From Mytilus californianus (lineage: Eukaryota; Mollusca; Bivalvia; Mytilida; Mytilidae): DNA of 64,000 nt. The notes beneath the pieces are model-generated. The model saw only the letters and a list, made by a program, of their open reading frames with translations. It made no database searches and was not told the DNA's origin. The stretch is taken from assembly GCF_021869535.1 (NCBI RefSeq), contig NW_026262712.1, positions 67,612,100 through 67,676,099 on the forward strand, written 5' to 3'. Shown in pieces: positions 45,924 to 57,812 of the stretch (the first letter of the stretch is position 1; each line of letters begins with the position of its first letter). Made by a program: the position numbers and the translations under genes.

Positions 45924-48900
45924 GTAAATATTTTATTTATTGTTTTTTGTTCTTAATTTCCTACCTGAAGCATATCTTTTGGTATTCAAGTGCAATTTTA
46001 TTCTTTTTTCTTTTTTTTTTTATTTTGAAAGAAGTTTTCAAAAAAAAATTGGAGAACAAATTTCGCCCCGCCCCAGTTGTTGAAATCCATTGGATGGCAT
46101 TCTCTGATTTTAAACAAAACCGCCTCGGTGGTCTCGTTGTAGCGTGTTCGCCTCCAGCGCGGGAGGTCGTGGGTTCGAACCCCGGCCAGGTCAAACCAAA
46201 GACTTTAAAATTGGAATTTGCCGCTTCTCTGCTAAGTACACGGCATTATGGAGTAAGAGCAAAGACTGGTCGGCTCGGAGTCAGACTAATCTGTCCGGGT
46301 TAGGTGACATGTCTATCTGCGGATTGTTACCTTCTGAACTACTAGCCTGTTAAAAATCAGGCCCAACGTGTCGGTCTAGTACAAAGCAGGGTAAATATTC
46401 ATATTACATTAACATGTTCTCGTCCTGAATATGCATATTAATTTGCCGCTGGACATTAAGCAGCCATCCATCAGCATTATCATCTGATTTTAACGGCCTT
46501 AAAAAGGGCATGTACAATTGGCCATTGAAATAGCGCTCACCCTCAAATGTTGTAAAAAAAGCTGTCTATTGCCATTTAATGAAAAGTCCCAAACGCGTGA
46601 AGATTCCCGTTATACAACATTATATAACACTAACAATGTTTCATTTTGCGTAACAGGACAAGCTACAATTCCAGAGGAGGAAATATTAAAGTTGATTTTA
46701 AGCAACTATAACGATAAAGCACGACCAGGGACAGTTACCACACCAACAGTCAGAGTTGATCACACACTGTCACTCCTCAGAATAGTGGAATTTGTAAGTA
46801 CATTGTAAAAATATGTATTTTCGGTGTGTTTGATTGGAATAAGTAGTATCCAACTAATCATATCACAATTATTACATTGAAATTATTTAAGTAGATGAAT
46901 GCCTTCTCTAATACAGTATGGTCTAGTAGCTTTTTCATGCAGCTGTGCGTCATAAAGTCTGAGTTCACCCAAGTTTTTAATGAGATTTGCGTTACTTTCT
47001 TCGACTTATAGATTGTTGGTGCCCCTTGGTGTCTGCTTACTATTTTATACGGTATACTATTTATCCTTTTCAAAATTGTTATCTATATTTCTTGCATTAA
47101 TATGATTCATGTTAGCTTTGTATTGTGTTCATTAATAATTTGTCACAAATATTTCATTTATTTAAATGGCAATTTAGATATTTGATTTGACTTGATATTG
47201 TCGTCATATATTATTGTTAAGTATACTAACATTATAATGTGTATAAACAATAGCTGGTTGAAGTAGTACTATAAACAAGCCGAACAGGATTTTCAGTACA
47301 GAATTGGACAGCCAGGTTATAAATATGCCAAAACCGTACCATTATTAATACAGTTAAACGCAAAACAATTATCAATCCTGTTTTTTAGAAGCATATACCT
47401 AATGTTTTATTAGTGTCTGTAATCATGGTAATCTTTATAAATACAGATATAGATACACAGCGTCTTAATCTAACTCCATTGCATTGACAGAGTTGTTGAT
47501 ATATAGTTATACAGAGCATAGATGTATACACCAATATATGTGCAGAGTAACTCTTCTCAGTTGAATTGTTTCATTAAACTCATTTCCAATTCCTACAGCC
47601 GCTTTATCTGAAAGATGGTATTTGATGACCTGTATGTTCTAAGATATTTATTACTTATAAATAAGAAGATGTGGTATGAGTGCCAATGAGACAACTATCC
47701 ATCCAAGTAACAATGTGTAAAAAGTTAACAATTATCGGTCAAAGTACGGCCTTCAACACGGAGCCTTGACTCGCACCGAACAGCAAGCTATAAAGGGCCC
47801 CAAAAAGACTAGTGTAAAACAATTCAAACAGGAAAACCAACGGTATAATCTATATAAAACACGAGAAACGAGAAACACTTATGAACCACACCAACAAACG
47901 ACAACCACTGAAAAACAGGCTCCTGACTTAGGACTTTTGATAACATACTACATACCCCTGCGTTTTTGTACCAACTAACAATAAGGAAAACGACAATAAA
48001 TCTCGTTTTTGATAGATATAAATACATAAGGGGATGTGGAACAATGTATGATTGGCAATGAGACAAATTTCCACCAGAGTTAAAATGACGTGAATATAAG
48101 CAATAGCATATGGTCACCATACGGTTAAAATGGCCATTTACCGACTTTTATCAAAATTGCAGCCTATGTAAATCAATCTGATAATTTGAGCTTGGCATGA
48201 ACATTAAAAAAATACTTGAATTTTAACTTGGTATTCTTTTTATACACAAAGGTTACTGACATCACTTACGGTTTGTAGTTTTAAAATATTTCAACACTGT
48301 TCTTTCGCAACATCTGGACCAGTCACAGACATAACCCCATAGAAGATCAACATGCAATCCGTTACATAATTCAAGCAAACACATATTGCCTTTACATGTA
48401 TATGTTCCTGATTGTTCCACTTTTTGAAATACATGTTTAGTCTCATTGGCAATCATACCACATCTTCTTATTTTTATATTAGATATAAAAAGTAAGAAGA
48501 TGTAGTTCGATTGCCAACGAGACAAAACTCCACCAGAGACCAAATGACACAGAAATTAACAACTATAGGTCACTGTACGACCTTCAACAACGAACAAAGT
48601 TCATATTGTCCCATGTAGACTGTTCTGAGTGTCTCATATTATTTTGAAGGGGTTTATAATTGTTAAACAAATGCATTATCATTGTGTTTGTTAATAATTG
48701 TCATCAAAATTAATAAACGTCTGAACATATTTAAACTACTAAAAGTAATTTCAAAAATAATAAATGAATTTTTAAGTAGCAGAAAGTACAGACTTTAATG
48801 CTTTTGTAATTTCAAAAGTAAAAACATTTAATTCTATATATTGATTATAACATAATCAATATTATGTGATAGTTCATTATACTAAAGTAGTTGTATTATC

Positions 48901-51900
48901 ATAGCTTGTTTTGATAATTTTTTTAGATATATTGTGGGCATAGTGAGGAGTTTGATATGCATATTTCATTTTTAGTGTTAACAAGAAATATCACTTAAAG
49001 TATACCGATATTATATTTACTTTTTAATTATAGACTATTGTTTACATATATTATTTCTAATTCATATGGAATGCATAAATTGCAAGAAATACAACAGACT
49101 TCATCATACATCCGTCGATGCTGTTTACTTATGATATTTTGGTATTACACAAGGTCATTCGTTTCTCAAACTGTTTATGAGGTCTTTACACTTAATCCGT
49201 TGGATGTGTACTAATAGACACTTTAGTCTAGGAGAACATTATTTATTTATTTGTTGTAATAGGCTCTGAACAAGATTTCATTAACTGCAAATAATCTTAT
49301 ATCGGTGTTTTGGGTCTATGTTTTGTATGTTAATTGGTTATATTTCGTGTGTGTGCTCCGTATCGCTCTATTGAGTTTTTTTTTAGCCATTTTCAATTGA
49401 TTTTTACAGTTTGTTCTTATGTTGAGCTATATTGTCTCGGAATATGGGAGAGTTAAGAGCTCACAATCATACGTCCCGCCTCATTCTGTATGTGCATGTT
49501 CCAAGTCAGGAGCTTGTAGTTCAGTTGTTGTCGTCCATTCATGTCTGTGATATTTGTTGTTTTCGTAAATTGGATTTTTATTAATTAAGTGTACGTTTTC
49601 TCATTTGAATTTTTCACATTTTTCTTGAAGAAGGCTTTTATAGCTGACTATACGTTATAGGGTGTTCTCATTGTTGAAGGCCGTGCGGTGACCTATATAA
49701 TTGCTTACTTCCACGTCATTTGAACCCAGGTGGATAGTTATCTCATTGGCAATCACAACGCATCTCCTTATTTTTATATTATTCAACTGCTTAAAAACAG
49801 CGATTCACTAACACACAATTCTAGATTTTTCGGTAACTTATCTCTTTCAACTCTTTATCAACAACGTGCGTACAGTGCAAAGATCATTATACGGAGTCTA
49901 TCAAATAACTATTTACAAAGAGCCATTGATTTACCCACTTTTACGCACGTCTACATCTCTCTCTCTTGAAGTATGGGAGAAGTTTTGTAGCACAATCACC
50001 CTGAATTTCTTGCAAAATTTTTTTTTTACCCATTTTTCGATCATTAGCTAGGATTTCAGATGAAGCTTTACCGCTCCGTGAATGACGTCCGTTTTGGCTG
50101 TGCGGGATGTTCACATTATATACATGTTGTATACTGGTACATTGTTTGGTGGTTCGGGATATATAAATAGACAGTTGCATTCAATTGAGAAAATTAACCC
50201 AAAGATACAAGATTGATTTTAAAGTGACATTACTGCCATACACGAAGGGGGTTCGGTGTGCTGTAAAACCTTATTCAATCCATCATTTCAACCCTGTTAT
50301 TAGGACGGACAATTCTGATTTAGAATATAAATCAAATATCCGTTTTCAAATTTCATCTTTGATGATGTATAAAGAGTTCAAGCCAATTTATAAGTTTATT
50401 TTATAGAGCTTAACTAATTTATAGCGTATCTCGTACAAAAAATATAATTCACTTTTTAAAGACATGTAGTGTAAGTTCTTTCCCAGATACAATGTCTTTT
50501 ATATTGACAGAACATTTGAGAAACGATTTAAGAAATTGAAAACGGGGTTTTCTTTTAAATCAGAGTGATCGGCCGGTGAATAGTTGTTTTTATACCATAT
50601 TAATGTACAGGTATTTAATAAATTATTTCCATTTTTTTAATTTTCAGGGAAAGAAGACACTAACAGCAGAAGTATGGCAGGCGTTACATTGGAAGGATCC
50701 TCGACTAACATGGACTCCAAGAAGTTACCATGGGTTGCAGTCACTCAGTATTCCAGCAGATAGCGTGTGGTTACCCGATGTTGTCCTCTACAACAAGTAA
50801 ATATGTTAAAAAGAAAAAAATGTTTCCGGTTTCTATCAGTTAGCAAACAACCAAATGATTATGCTAGCTTATTTTGAGATAAAAAAAAGAGAACTATTTT
50901 ATCCAGTTTATTGAACACACCGAATGCGCGCATGTCACTATAATTCAACAAAAGCCAAAGTAGACAAACGTTTTTATTTTTCCAGTGCTAAAATTTACCC
51001 GACTTGTTCATCTCGTCCTTAGTGTTCAACAGTGACAAAGTAAACTTCACCAGTCTGAATAGAACTCGACATATTCTTAACCCTTTTCAATGAAATATTG
51101 TATAATATAATACGTCCTTTCCATAATCATCCTCGGCCAGTTGGTCCAGGTCAACCGATGCAACTTCTAGTGAGCCTGTCTAAAAATTAAGAAAAGAAAT
51201 TCTTTTTTTTTTACCTTTTAACACAATTATATCAAAGTTTATTCGATTCATAATATTCTTATTCTTTTATTGCCAATAGAAATTCGGTATTTAACAGAGT
51301 ACAAATTTAAAAAAATGTATGCATGTAAGATTTAATAATGTGTAAGCAGTCTAGAAGGCTACTTAAACTATTCCATTAGGTACACAACTCGACGCCATAC
51401 AACCATCCATCCATCATTTCGTTTAATACTTACACTATTTTTTGGTGTTCCAAAAAAATTATCATTGGTATTATCTAAGATCACAAATAAACCACTATTA
51501 AAAGAAATTGGTCAAGTATACTGGCCGGCAATGGAGAGGTAGGTTTATTTTATCAAGCTGGATAAAGGTCAAATAGACCATTTACGTAAACATGGTAAAT
51601 TTTTCCTGACATTGACATTTAACATTTAGAAATAATTATTTCGGATTTACAAATACTATTTTACATTAACAAAAATATACTTCCAGCCAAAAGTACTGAA
51701 AGCGTTTTTACCTACAATAAAACAGAAAAAAAAGAAAATTCATTATATATGTATGTATATATATATTTATGTTTACCCTTACAAATTCCAGATAATTGAT
51801 GTTTTAATATCATTGTACCGTATGTATATGTTAAGTCAAAATATTGCTCTAAACTTTACAAGATTGCTTTTTAATTGCAAAATAAAGTTTTTTCATTTAT

Positions 51901-52641
51901 AAATTTCCACGACTATTGTACCATCAATAAACAAATAGTCCCAGTAATATAAATGTACAGTAACACAAGTTTAATGATTACATACATATTTTTTCATAAG
52001 GATTCCGTATTTTTGTTATTGGCAGACAACACGACAACGGGATGTTTAATGATGATTTTTGTGTCAAAATAAAACACAACATCCATGACAACACGTGCTC
52101 TCCATTACAACATTAAAACAATGTGTAGGAATTATAGTTCGCTCTAACGTCATACAAAATGAGTTTATGTCAACACTTTTACACCTAACTAAAACTACTA
52201 AAAGAGACATTTAACTCTTTAAAAACTAATACATATTTTGAAGGCCCTACGTGATTCATTCAGTAATGACAAACGTGTAAATTTCAGTTTCATTTCAGTG
52301 GAGGTAGTGAACAAGGTCAAATGAGCAATGTCAGAGCTACAGTATATTACCATGGTATGGTCTACTTGGTGATTCCTTCTCGAATAGTCAGCTACTGTGA
52401 CAGCAGTACTCCGAATGAACAAGGGGACGTAATCTGCCAATGGAAATTCGGATCGTGGACTAACAATGGTTTGAAGGTGAATCTTACAAATTCTAGACCC
52501 CCTGACGTGTCAAACTACGAAGTGAATTCGGCTGTTGACGTATTGAAAGTTGATTCAACACGGAATGAGATATTCTACGAATGTTGTCCAGAACCATATC
52601 CTGATATCACTTACAAACTCACTCTTAAACGTAAGCAGTAA
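45857..52641 (+). CDS. AChBP: acetylcholine-binding-protein-like secreted Cys-loop ligand-binding domain (complete, 4 exons)
   Basis: Four exons (45857-45923, 46657-46793, 50648-50796, 52299-52641) join with GT/AG borders into 231 codons plus TAA. Residues 1-23 are a signal peptide. The rest is one extracellular ligand-binding domain of the nicotinic receptor type. Cage residues are present: W78 (loop D), Y116 (loop A), W171 in GSWTNNG (loop B), and Y211, C213-C214, Y218 in YECCPEPY (loop C). The Cys loop runs C151-C164 with 12 residues between, as in snail AChBP and unlike the usual 13 of receptors. The protein stops nine residues after ITY, before any membrane helix, so it should be a soluble pentameric binder. 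One sequon, NLT, is at 179. Precursor length matches gastropod AChBP (about 230). Ligand specificity is inference. The main alternative is a truncated splice form of a full receptor, but an in-frame stop and a poly(A) signal follow directly. Confidence 0.88.
46114..46482 (+). mobile_element. tRNA-derived SINE, copy 2 (full, with target duplication)
   Basis: It begins with a tRNA-like part: GCCTCGGTGGTCTCGTTGTA (box A region) and box B GGTTCGAACCC at 46172-46182. The tRNA-unrelated body contains GGTCGGCTCGGAGTCAG and ACGTGTCGGTCTAGTAC. TCTGATTTTAA flanks it at 46103-46113 and 46483-46493, a convincing target duplication. It sits in intron 1 of the AChBP-like gene in the same orientation. Confidence 0.85.
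46657..46793 (+). CDS. AChBP: AChBP-like exon 2: N-terminal helix and first strands
   Basis: Acceptor GTAACAG| and donor TTT|GTAAGT. The 137-nt exon encodes the N-terminal amphipathic helix (EEEILKLILSNYND), the following loop ARPGT and strand beta-1 (VRVDHTLSLLRIVEF). This matches the start of Cys-loop ligand-binding domains. It ends in phase 0. Confidence 0.85.
47660..47960 (+). repeat. ~400-bp dispersed repeat (forward)
   Basis: GAAGATGTGGTATGAGTGCC, TACGGCCTTCAACACGGAGC, AACCAACGGTATAATCTA, and CAACCACTGAAAAACAGGCT. It is truncated at ACTTAGGAC. Confidence 0.85.
48015..48130 (+). repeat. ~400-bp dispersed repeat, 5' fragment (forward, diverged)
   Basis: ATAAGGGGATGTGGAACAAT, GATTGGCAATGAGACAAATT and TCCACCAGAGTTAAAATGACG, then it breaks off. 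Confidence 0.65.
48430..48600. repeat. head-to-head pair of repeat ends
   Basis: A reverse copy end (TAGTCTCATTGGCAATCATA, to TTTTTATAT) is followed after a few bases by a forward copy end (AGTAAGAAGATGTAGTTCGA, TTGCCAACGAGAC). Together they form a ~50-bp-arm palindrome. The forward part goes on to CCTTCAACAACGAAC. Confidence 0.75.
49330..49782 (-). repeat. ~400-bp dispersed repeat, complete diverged copy (reverse)
   Basis: TAGCCATTTTCAATTGATTT, TCATTCTGTATGTGCATGTT, CAAGTCAGGAGCTTGTAGTT and GTTATCTCATTGGCAATCAC in family order. Confidence 0.8.
50648..50796 (+). CDS. AChBP: AChBP-like exon 3: loops D and A
   Basis: Acceptor AATTTTCAG| and donor AACAA|GTAAAT. It reads KTLTAEVWQALHWKDPRL, with loop-D Trp in VWQ, followed by the LTWTP strand and the conserved VWLPDVVLYN of loop A with its Tyr. 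It ends two bases into an Asn codon completed by exon 4. Confidence 0.88.
50797..52298 (+). other. AChBP-like intron 3 (1.5 kb), nothing recognised
   Basis: AT-rich. No repeat family or exon-like frame identified. Confidence 0.6.
52299..52641 (+). CDS. AChBP: AChBP-like exon 4: Cys loop, loops B and C, stop
   Basis: Acceptor TTTCATTTCAG| is followed by 343 nt to TAA. The exon carries the Cys loop (C and C separated by 12 residues), GSWTNNG, a beta-9/10 hairpin and the vicinal cysteines of YECCPEPYPDITY. It ends with basic LKRKQ and stop. No hydrophobic membrane segment follows in this frame. A second possible acceptor (AATTTCAG) lies 11 bases upstream but would shift the frame. Confidence 0.88.
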
Positions 52642-52712
52642 AATGGAGGATAGAAGAGAAGTCGTGGTTCAGAATGATTAATTGCGTACGAGATCAGTGA
52701 AGATAGGACATA

Positions 52713-52718
52713 AATAAA
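52713..52718 (+). promoter_or_regulatory. poly(A) signal for the AChBP-like gene
   Basis: AATAAA lies 72 bases after the stop codon, the normal arrangement for a short 3' UTR. Further AATAAA-like words follow near 52764. Confidence 0.55.
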
Positions 52719-53555
52719 ACTTTTGCAACATGTTTCGACTTATTAAATACTAGTATGTCCTCAATAAATAAATGAATGGGTCATTCATCCACTCGGTAAC
52801 AGTGTATCTAACGACTATTACTACCTAATGTGACCCAAAGATCCAGTGAGAATTATTGAAATCACTTGACCACTTGACGTTCATTGTCCATGGTTTTTCA
52901 TGCTTTCCGTTGGTATTGTTTGATTTTAAGTTTTTTGAATATATCATATTATATATATATATGTGTCATTTGGGTTACTACCACTCAGGGGCACCCAAAG
53001 ACTTACTCTTTCACGATAAGAATTTACTGTGTTCAGTATTTTAACCAAACTGTATCCAAGGGCAGATATCAAATCAATCCTTACTATTTGTGGATTTTTT
53101 CCAAAGAATTTATGAGAATACATCATCAGGATCTAAACTGATTTTCACCTTCCATTATAAGTTTTTATGTGACTATATTTCTTTAACTTAAAAGATGAAT
53201 CATTACTTCTAGACGTAGTGTATAAATAATATTAATCTTCAGATATCATTACTATTGTTCTGCATACAAGATATACGTATTCAGGTCTTCTGTCTCCTCT
53301 ATTATATAAGGCTTTATATAACTAGTCTATGCCGTAGCCTTAGTCGGATTTGCATCCCTTGTATAGCATTCTGCGATATCAATACTTTCTCAAAATGATG
53401 TTTTATAACATGTTTTTTCAAACTGTAAAAGTCGCGGCTTGTACCGTATTTTTTTTAATAAAGAAGATTTTTTTTGTTTTTATTAGAAATGTTCTTTTAA
53501 CTAACATACTAGTTGAAGTTGCCTTTAAGAAATAAGTCAGTAATACTTATAAAAT
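52719..53555. other. intergenic downstream of AChBP-like gene
   Basis: AT-rich, no coding sequence recognised. Confidence 0.4.
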
Positions 53556-53915
53556 ATAGAGATGTGTTATGATTGTCAATGAGACGAATATCCAGCAGAG
53601 TCCAGATGAAGCGGGTTTAAGCAACTATAAGTAACCGAACAGCCTTCAACAATGAGAAAATCCCATACCGTATAGTCAGCTATAAAAGGCCACGATTTGA
53701 CAAACGAAAAATAACAATGGTCTGATTTCCGACAAAACGATAATCGAAAAAAAATAGATATGACAGACAGCAACTTACATCAACTACTAAATTACAGGCT
53801 CCTAACTAGAGACAGGCACATATAGAATGTGGTGCGGTTTAACATGCTTGTGAGCGGTCAAATTTTCCCTCACCGGTGACAGTGAACAGCACGACATAAG
53901 AACAAACCGTTTTGT
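53556..53915 (+). repeat. ~400-bp dispersed repeat, diverged forward copy
   Basis: AGATGTGTTATGATTGTCAA, TGAGACGAATATCC, GCCTTCAACAATGAGAAAAT, CAGGCTCCTAACTAGAGACA and GAACAGCACGACATAAGAAC in order. Confidence 0.8.
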
Positions 53916-54504
53916 TTTTTTTTAAGAAAAAGATATTTAACTAGTAATTTATATAAACTGTGTTATAAATCTAAAACTATATTTTGTGACCTAGCTGGTC
54001 CTTGTTTGGCAAACCGAATACCTGTTTAAAGAGAGCATATGGGGAAAATACATTTTCCAAGTAAACATTACGATGATACATGGGATAAGTAAAGTGAAAG
54101 GCGGGTAATTCTTAAGTGTGTATAAAAAGATTTTCTCACAAGGTTAACAAGAGTTCAAATAGCCTATTTTACATAAAATGTGTATGTAAAATATCATTTG
54201 AATTTGCTTGTTAATGACAGTTGTCATTTAACCATACGAATAGCCTGTCATAGACATTCAGCAATAGTTTTAAAGAAAGTCAAAACATGTATCCGCTGTT
54301 GTATGTATCGTATTCAAATTGTAAACGATTAGTTAAAAAAAAAGTTTTATATCAAAATTTTATGACTGAGTAAAAAGATTAACTGATTTTTCTTCATTTG
54401 TTCAATGTATTAAAATTGATTACATTACATTGCATCTCATATTTGATGTCAACTCGGATAATAAGAAATGTAATGCATAATGCGTAAAAATCTGCAAAGA
54501 ATTC

Positions 54505-55110
54505 TCGGACGGGCGTTCGTCCGTCCGTCCGAGAATTTTTGGCAGATTTTTATAAAACTTATATCATAGGTTTATATCAGCAATATCAGTGCCGATCAAT
54601 TATTTTTAAAAGAGTTATGCCCCTTGCAAACATTAATTATTTGGAAAATTGCATCGTTAGTGCTCTCATGTGTACATTTCATGCCAGATTTTTTTATGAA
54701 ACTTATATTGTAGGTTTATATCAGCGATGTCTTTGACGAGTTGGAAAATCTGTGCCGATCAATTATTTTTAAAAGAGTAAAGCCCTTGTAAATTTTAAAT
54801 ATATACGGGAAATTGCCTTGTGAGAGGTTTCATGTGTACAACTTTTGCCAGATTTTTATGAAATTTATATTATAGGTTTATATCATTAATGTCTTGGATG
54901 AGTTCGAAAATCTTTGCCGATCAATTATTTTCAAAAGAGTTATGCCCTTGGAGATATTAATTATATGAAAAATTGCATCGTTAGCGATCTCATGTGTACA
55001 ATTCTTGCCAGAATTTTATGAAATTTATATCATAGTTTGATATCAGCAATGTCTTTGACACTTTCGAAAATAAGTGCTGATCAAATATTTTTATCAAGTT
55101 ATGCTGAAGC
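54505..55110 (+). repeat. tandem array, period ~145-166 bp, about 3.6 copies, headed by a hairpin
   Basis: ATTCTCGGACGGGCGTTCGT with CCGTCCGTCCGAGAAT forms a hairpin at 54502-54536. Then units follow starting GCCAGATTTTTATGAAA, each with GGTTTATATCAGCAATGTC-type, GCCGATCAATTATTTT and CATGTGTACA words, at about 54541, 54686, 54849 and 55009. The last unit breaks off after GCTGATC. Confidence 0.8.
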
Positions 55111-56844
55111 ATTCATTTCTCTAAGATATTTATTAACAGTTTTAAAGAACAAAACAATGTGTATTTTTTTAGTTATTGCCCTTGATCTTTGGGTAGATAA
55201 AATATGTGCAACGCGGGGGACATTGGAACTCTGTTCTTTTATTTTTTTCTCCTTTCTCTCCGCTTCGTTGGTAACCAATTTCCGGTGGCGATTATACACA
55301 GTGGTCGTCCCTTCTGAAATAACTGAAGTTGAACCGATTTAATGTTTTCATTGATTTTGGATGAACGCGGTTGACGTATGTACCCACGTTAAAAATCTTG
55401 AACATGATTGATGACAGAAATATCCTCTAAACGTATACAGGACATACAGCACGTGTTTGGTTGAGTGTGCAGGATGTATAAGAACGCAGACTTTCCGGGT
55501 AGGAATGGATACGTTAAATTCGATGCATCGTATAGTGAGAGGGGCCTGTAGATGGACCGTTGCAAGTCAACATTTCTTACCCTTCTTGTACTACAACTTC
55601 AGTTTCCGGTGCATCAAATCAAGAAGTGAAATAAAACAATGGTTTTTTTAGATTTTTTGTTCTTTTTCTGAGCATCAAATCAAGGAAGGGGAAGGATATC
55701 TTGTTTACTCTAAGTGGTGCGGACTAGTGGAATCAATAAACAAAAAAGTAGAATAAATCAGAGTTGACTCCCAACTTCAGTCTAAGGTTTCAATTTTATG
55801 TTTTCTTGGAGGTTGGTGGTACTCATCCCCCATTAAGTCACAGTATCACATTCCACATATGATATATACATGAAAACATTCTTCTATGTTTATTTGTTTA
55901 AAGTGTGTAAGCCTGTGGAACAGTCGATTACAAGATTGCAACCTTCAACGTACAACCTTTTTTTCAAAAGGTAGTCAAATCCAGCCCTTCATACCGGTGC
56001 ATCAACATTGACAAACCTTTCTTTCGGCTTTATCGGTTTATTTGATTTCTTTCCCGTTTTCCCTTAAATACATGTTTTTGCTAAGGCACACGAGGCAGCA
56101 AACATTATCGATATTCTCAACACATTCAAGATTTTGGATTTATGTCCCTTTGACCATTGCAAACCACATGAATACAATGTACCAACATTGAAAAAAATAT
56201 TTCAGTCTAGTTAACTAGAGAAAACTATTAGATGCATTAAAGGTCCTTTATAAGAATTCCTTTTTTGATTTGTAACCAGTTGGAATTCATGATGCTGATC
56301 TTTTCAAACTTCTTATTAACAAATTTTATTTTTTAAAAGTGTACTAAATCTGTTCGATCATATTTCAAAGTATACTGTAATAGTTTGTATATTATGTATT
56401 ACACTTCTAAAAGCCTTATAAAGCATTTATATCCCACAATTTATATATACATGTATAAAGCACACACCCTAATACTGGCTATCGGAAAATCTATTGTTTT
56501 TAATGGCAATCAGGACCACTCAGAGCAATCGGAAATACAGATCCTATTGTGATAGCTAGAAATAGGCTATGAAGCACCTACAAGTCATTGGTATCCGACT
56601 ACTATGTACTAACTGGACACTCAATTCTATATATCTAACCCATCATGAAATCATTAGAGATGCATACCGAGGGACTCTTCGGCTTGCATATGTACGTACA
56701 TGTCAAATATTTTCAAGCTGTATTCAGTCAGGCTTTAATATTTGAAACCTCCCAAGAACTACTTATTCACAAAGGATATTTGATTTATATAAGAGCGTAG
56801 GTTTGGGTTTACATATTTCAAAATGATGGGCCAAAAATATTAGA
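55111..56844. other. intergenic, nothing recognised
   Basis: Short open frames at 55037-55342 and 55457-55651 lack motifs and splice support. Confidence 0.35.
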
Positions 56845-56920
56845 TTATAGATGAAAATGGCCTAACAAATTAAAAAAATACAGAAATGAAGACACCATCC
56901 TGACCCTCATATAAACCAGG
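56845..56920 (-). repeat. 'attctctattcttta' family fragment (diverged)
   Basis: ATGGCCTAACAAATTAAAAA and CACCATCCTGACCCTCATAT recall the GACCCTC end of the family at 42660-42790 and 22270-22470. Confidence 0.35.
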
Positions 56921-57353
56921 GTTCTAGGATTTTCGAAGGCGAGTCCAGGGACTCGTCAATTTTGGCCATGGCGAGTCCAATAGTGAGAAGATAATATTTT
57001 TGTTGGCAATATAATTATTTCAGTCTTCATGACAAAAAAGAGCAAGGAAATGACATCAAATTTAGGACTCGTGGACTCGCCTTAAGGATAACCCTGTAAA
57101 CGTATATCTTTTCAATGACACAACCCATGCTTCTTGAAAAGCTTCCTTCATCATATATGCCCGAGACCACATATTAAACAAATCGAGGGACAAAACCACA
57201 AAGACCTAGTAATCAGGACAGTTAAATTCTCGAAAGTCAAATTTGTATGTGTTACTGTTAACCTTAAAATTAGTTTTAGTAGGATGCAAGATAAAATTAT
57301 ATGGGATGTAAAAACCATTTGAAAACCATATTTTTTATTTCAAATGTTTATAG

Positions 57354-57455
57354 ATATAAGAAGATGTGGTATGAGTGCCAATGAGACACCCCTCCATCCA
57401 AGTCAAAATTTATTAAAGCAAACCACTATAGGTCAAAGTACGGTCTTCAACCCGT
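57354..57455 (+). repeat. ~400-bp dispersed repeat, 5' fragment (forward)
   Basis: GAAGATGTGGTATGAGTGCC, AATGAGACACCCCTCC and GTACGGTCTTCAACCCG, then it breaks off. Confidence 0.8.
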
Positions 57456-57699
57456 ATACATGCATTTATTTTTACAGTGTTTAATAAACACATGTTTTAT
57501 TTGAACACATACATGGTCATAATTTGCTTCTTTTATATAAATATATATATAAGCCCAATCGTCGAATGACCGGAGCTTACAGTCATAAAACTTTCGAGTA
57601 CGATTATCGTTATCAGACTCATAAACAACCAATACGAAAACTGGATTTGTTGTTTCGAGCGCATATTTCAAGTGTGCTGCGAGTACTTGGTAAACTCGG

Positions 57700-57812
57700 T
57701 AAAAAGGCCGTATGGTTGGCTATCATTGCTTACATCCACTTCATTTGAACTTTGGTGGATAGTTGTCTCATTGGTAATCATACCACATCACCGTATTTTT
57801 ATTATATTTATG
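57700..57812 (-). repeat. ~400-bp dispersed repeat, end fragment (reverse)
   Basis: GGCCGTATGGTTGGCTAT, CTTTGGTGGATAGTTGTCTC and GGTAATCATACCACATCACC. Confidence 0.75.

Larger units (their letters stand above)
46794..50647 (+). other. AChBP-like intron 2 (3.85 kb) with repeat copies
   Basis: Holds at least four copies or fragments of the ~400-bp family (47660, 48020, 48430-48600, 49330). The rest is AT-rich with no exon-like frame. Confidence 0.6.

Noticed and set aside
46121-46194. tRNA gene candidate
   Set aside because: Box A and B are present, but the anticodon stem-loop is malformed and the sequence continues into a SINE body shared with 26229-26592. It is a SINE head, not a tRNA gene.
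54890-54930. Hammerhead-like GGATGAGTTCGAAAA in the 54.5-55.1 kb tandem array
   Set aside because: The core is not CUGANGA and no stem II can form. The other units vary at core positions.
57536-57706. Open frame reading MTGAYSHKTFEYDYRYQT and following basic residues, possible exon
   Set aside because: No domain recognised and it runs directly into a dispersed repeat fragment. Splice sites were not convincing.
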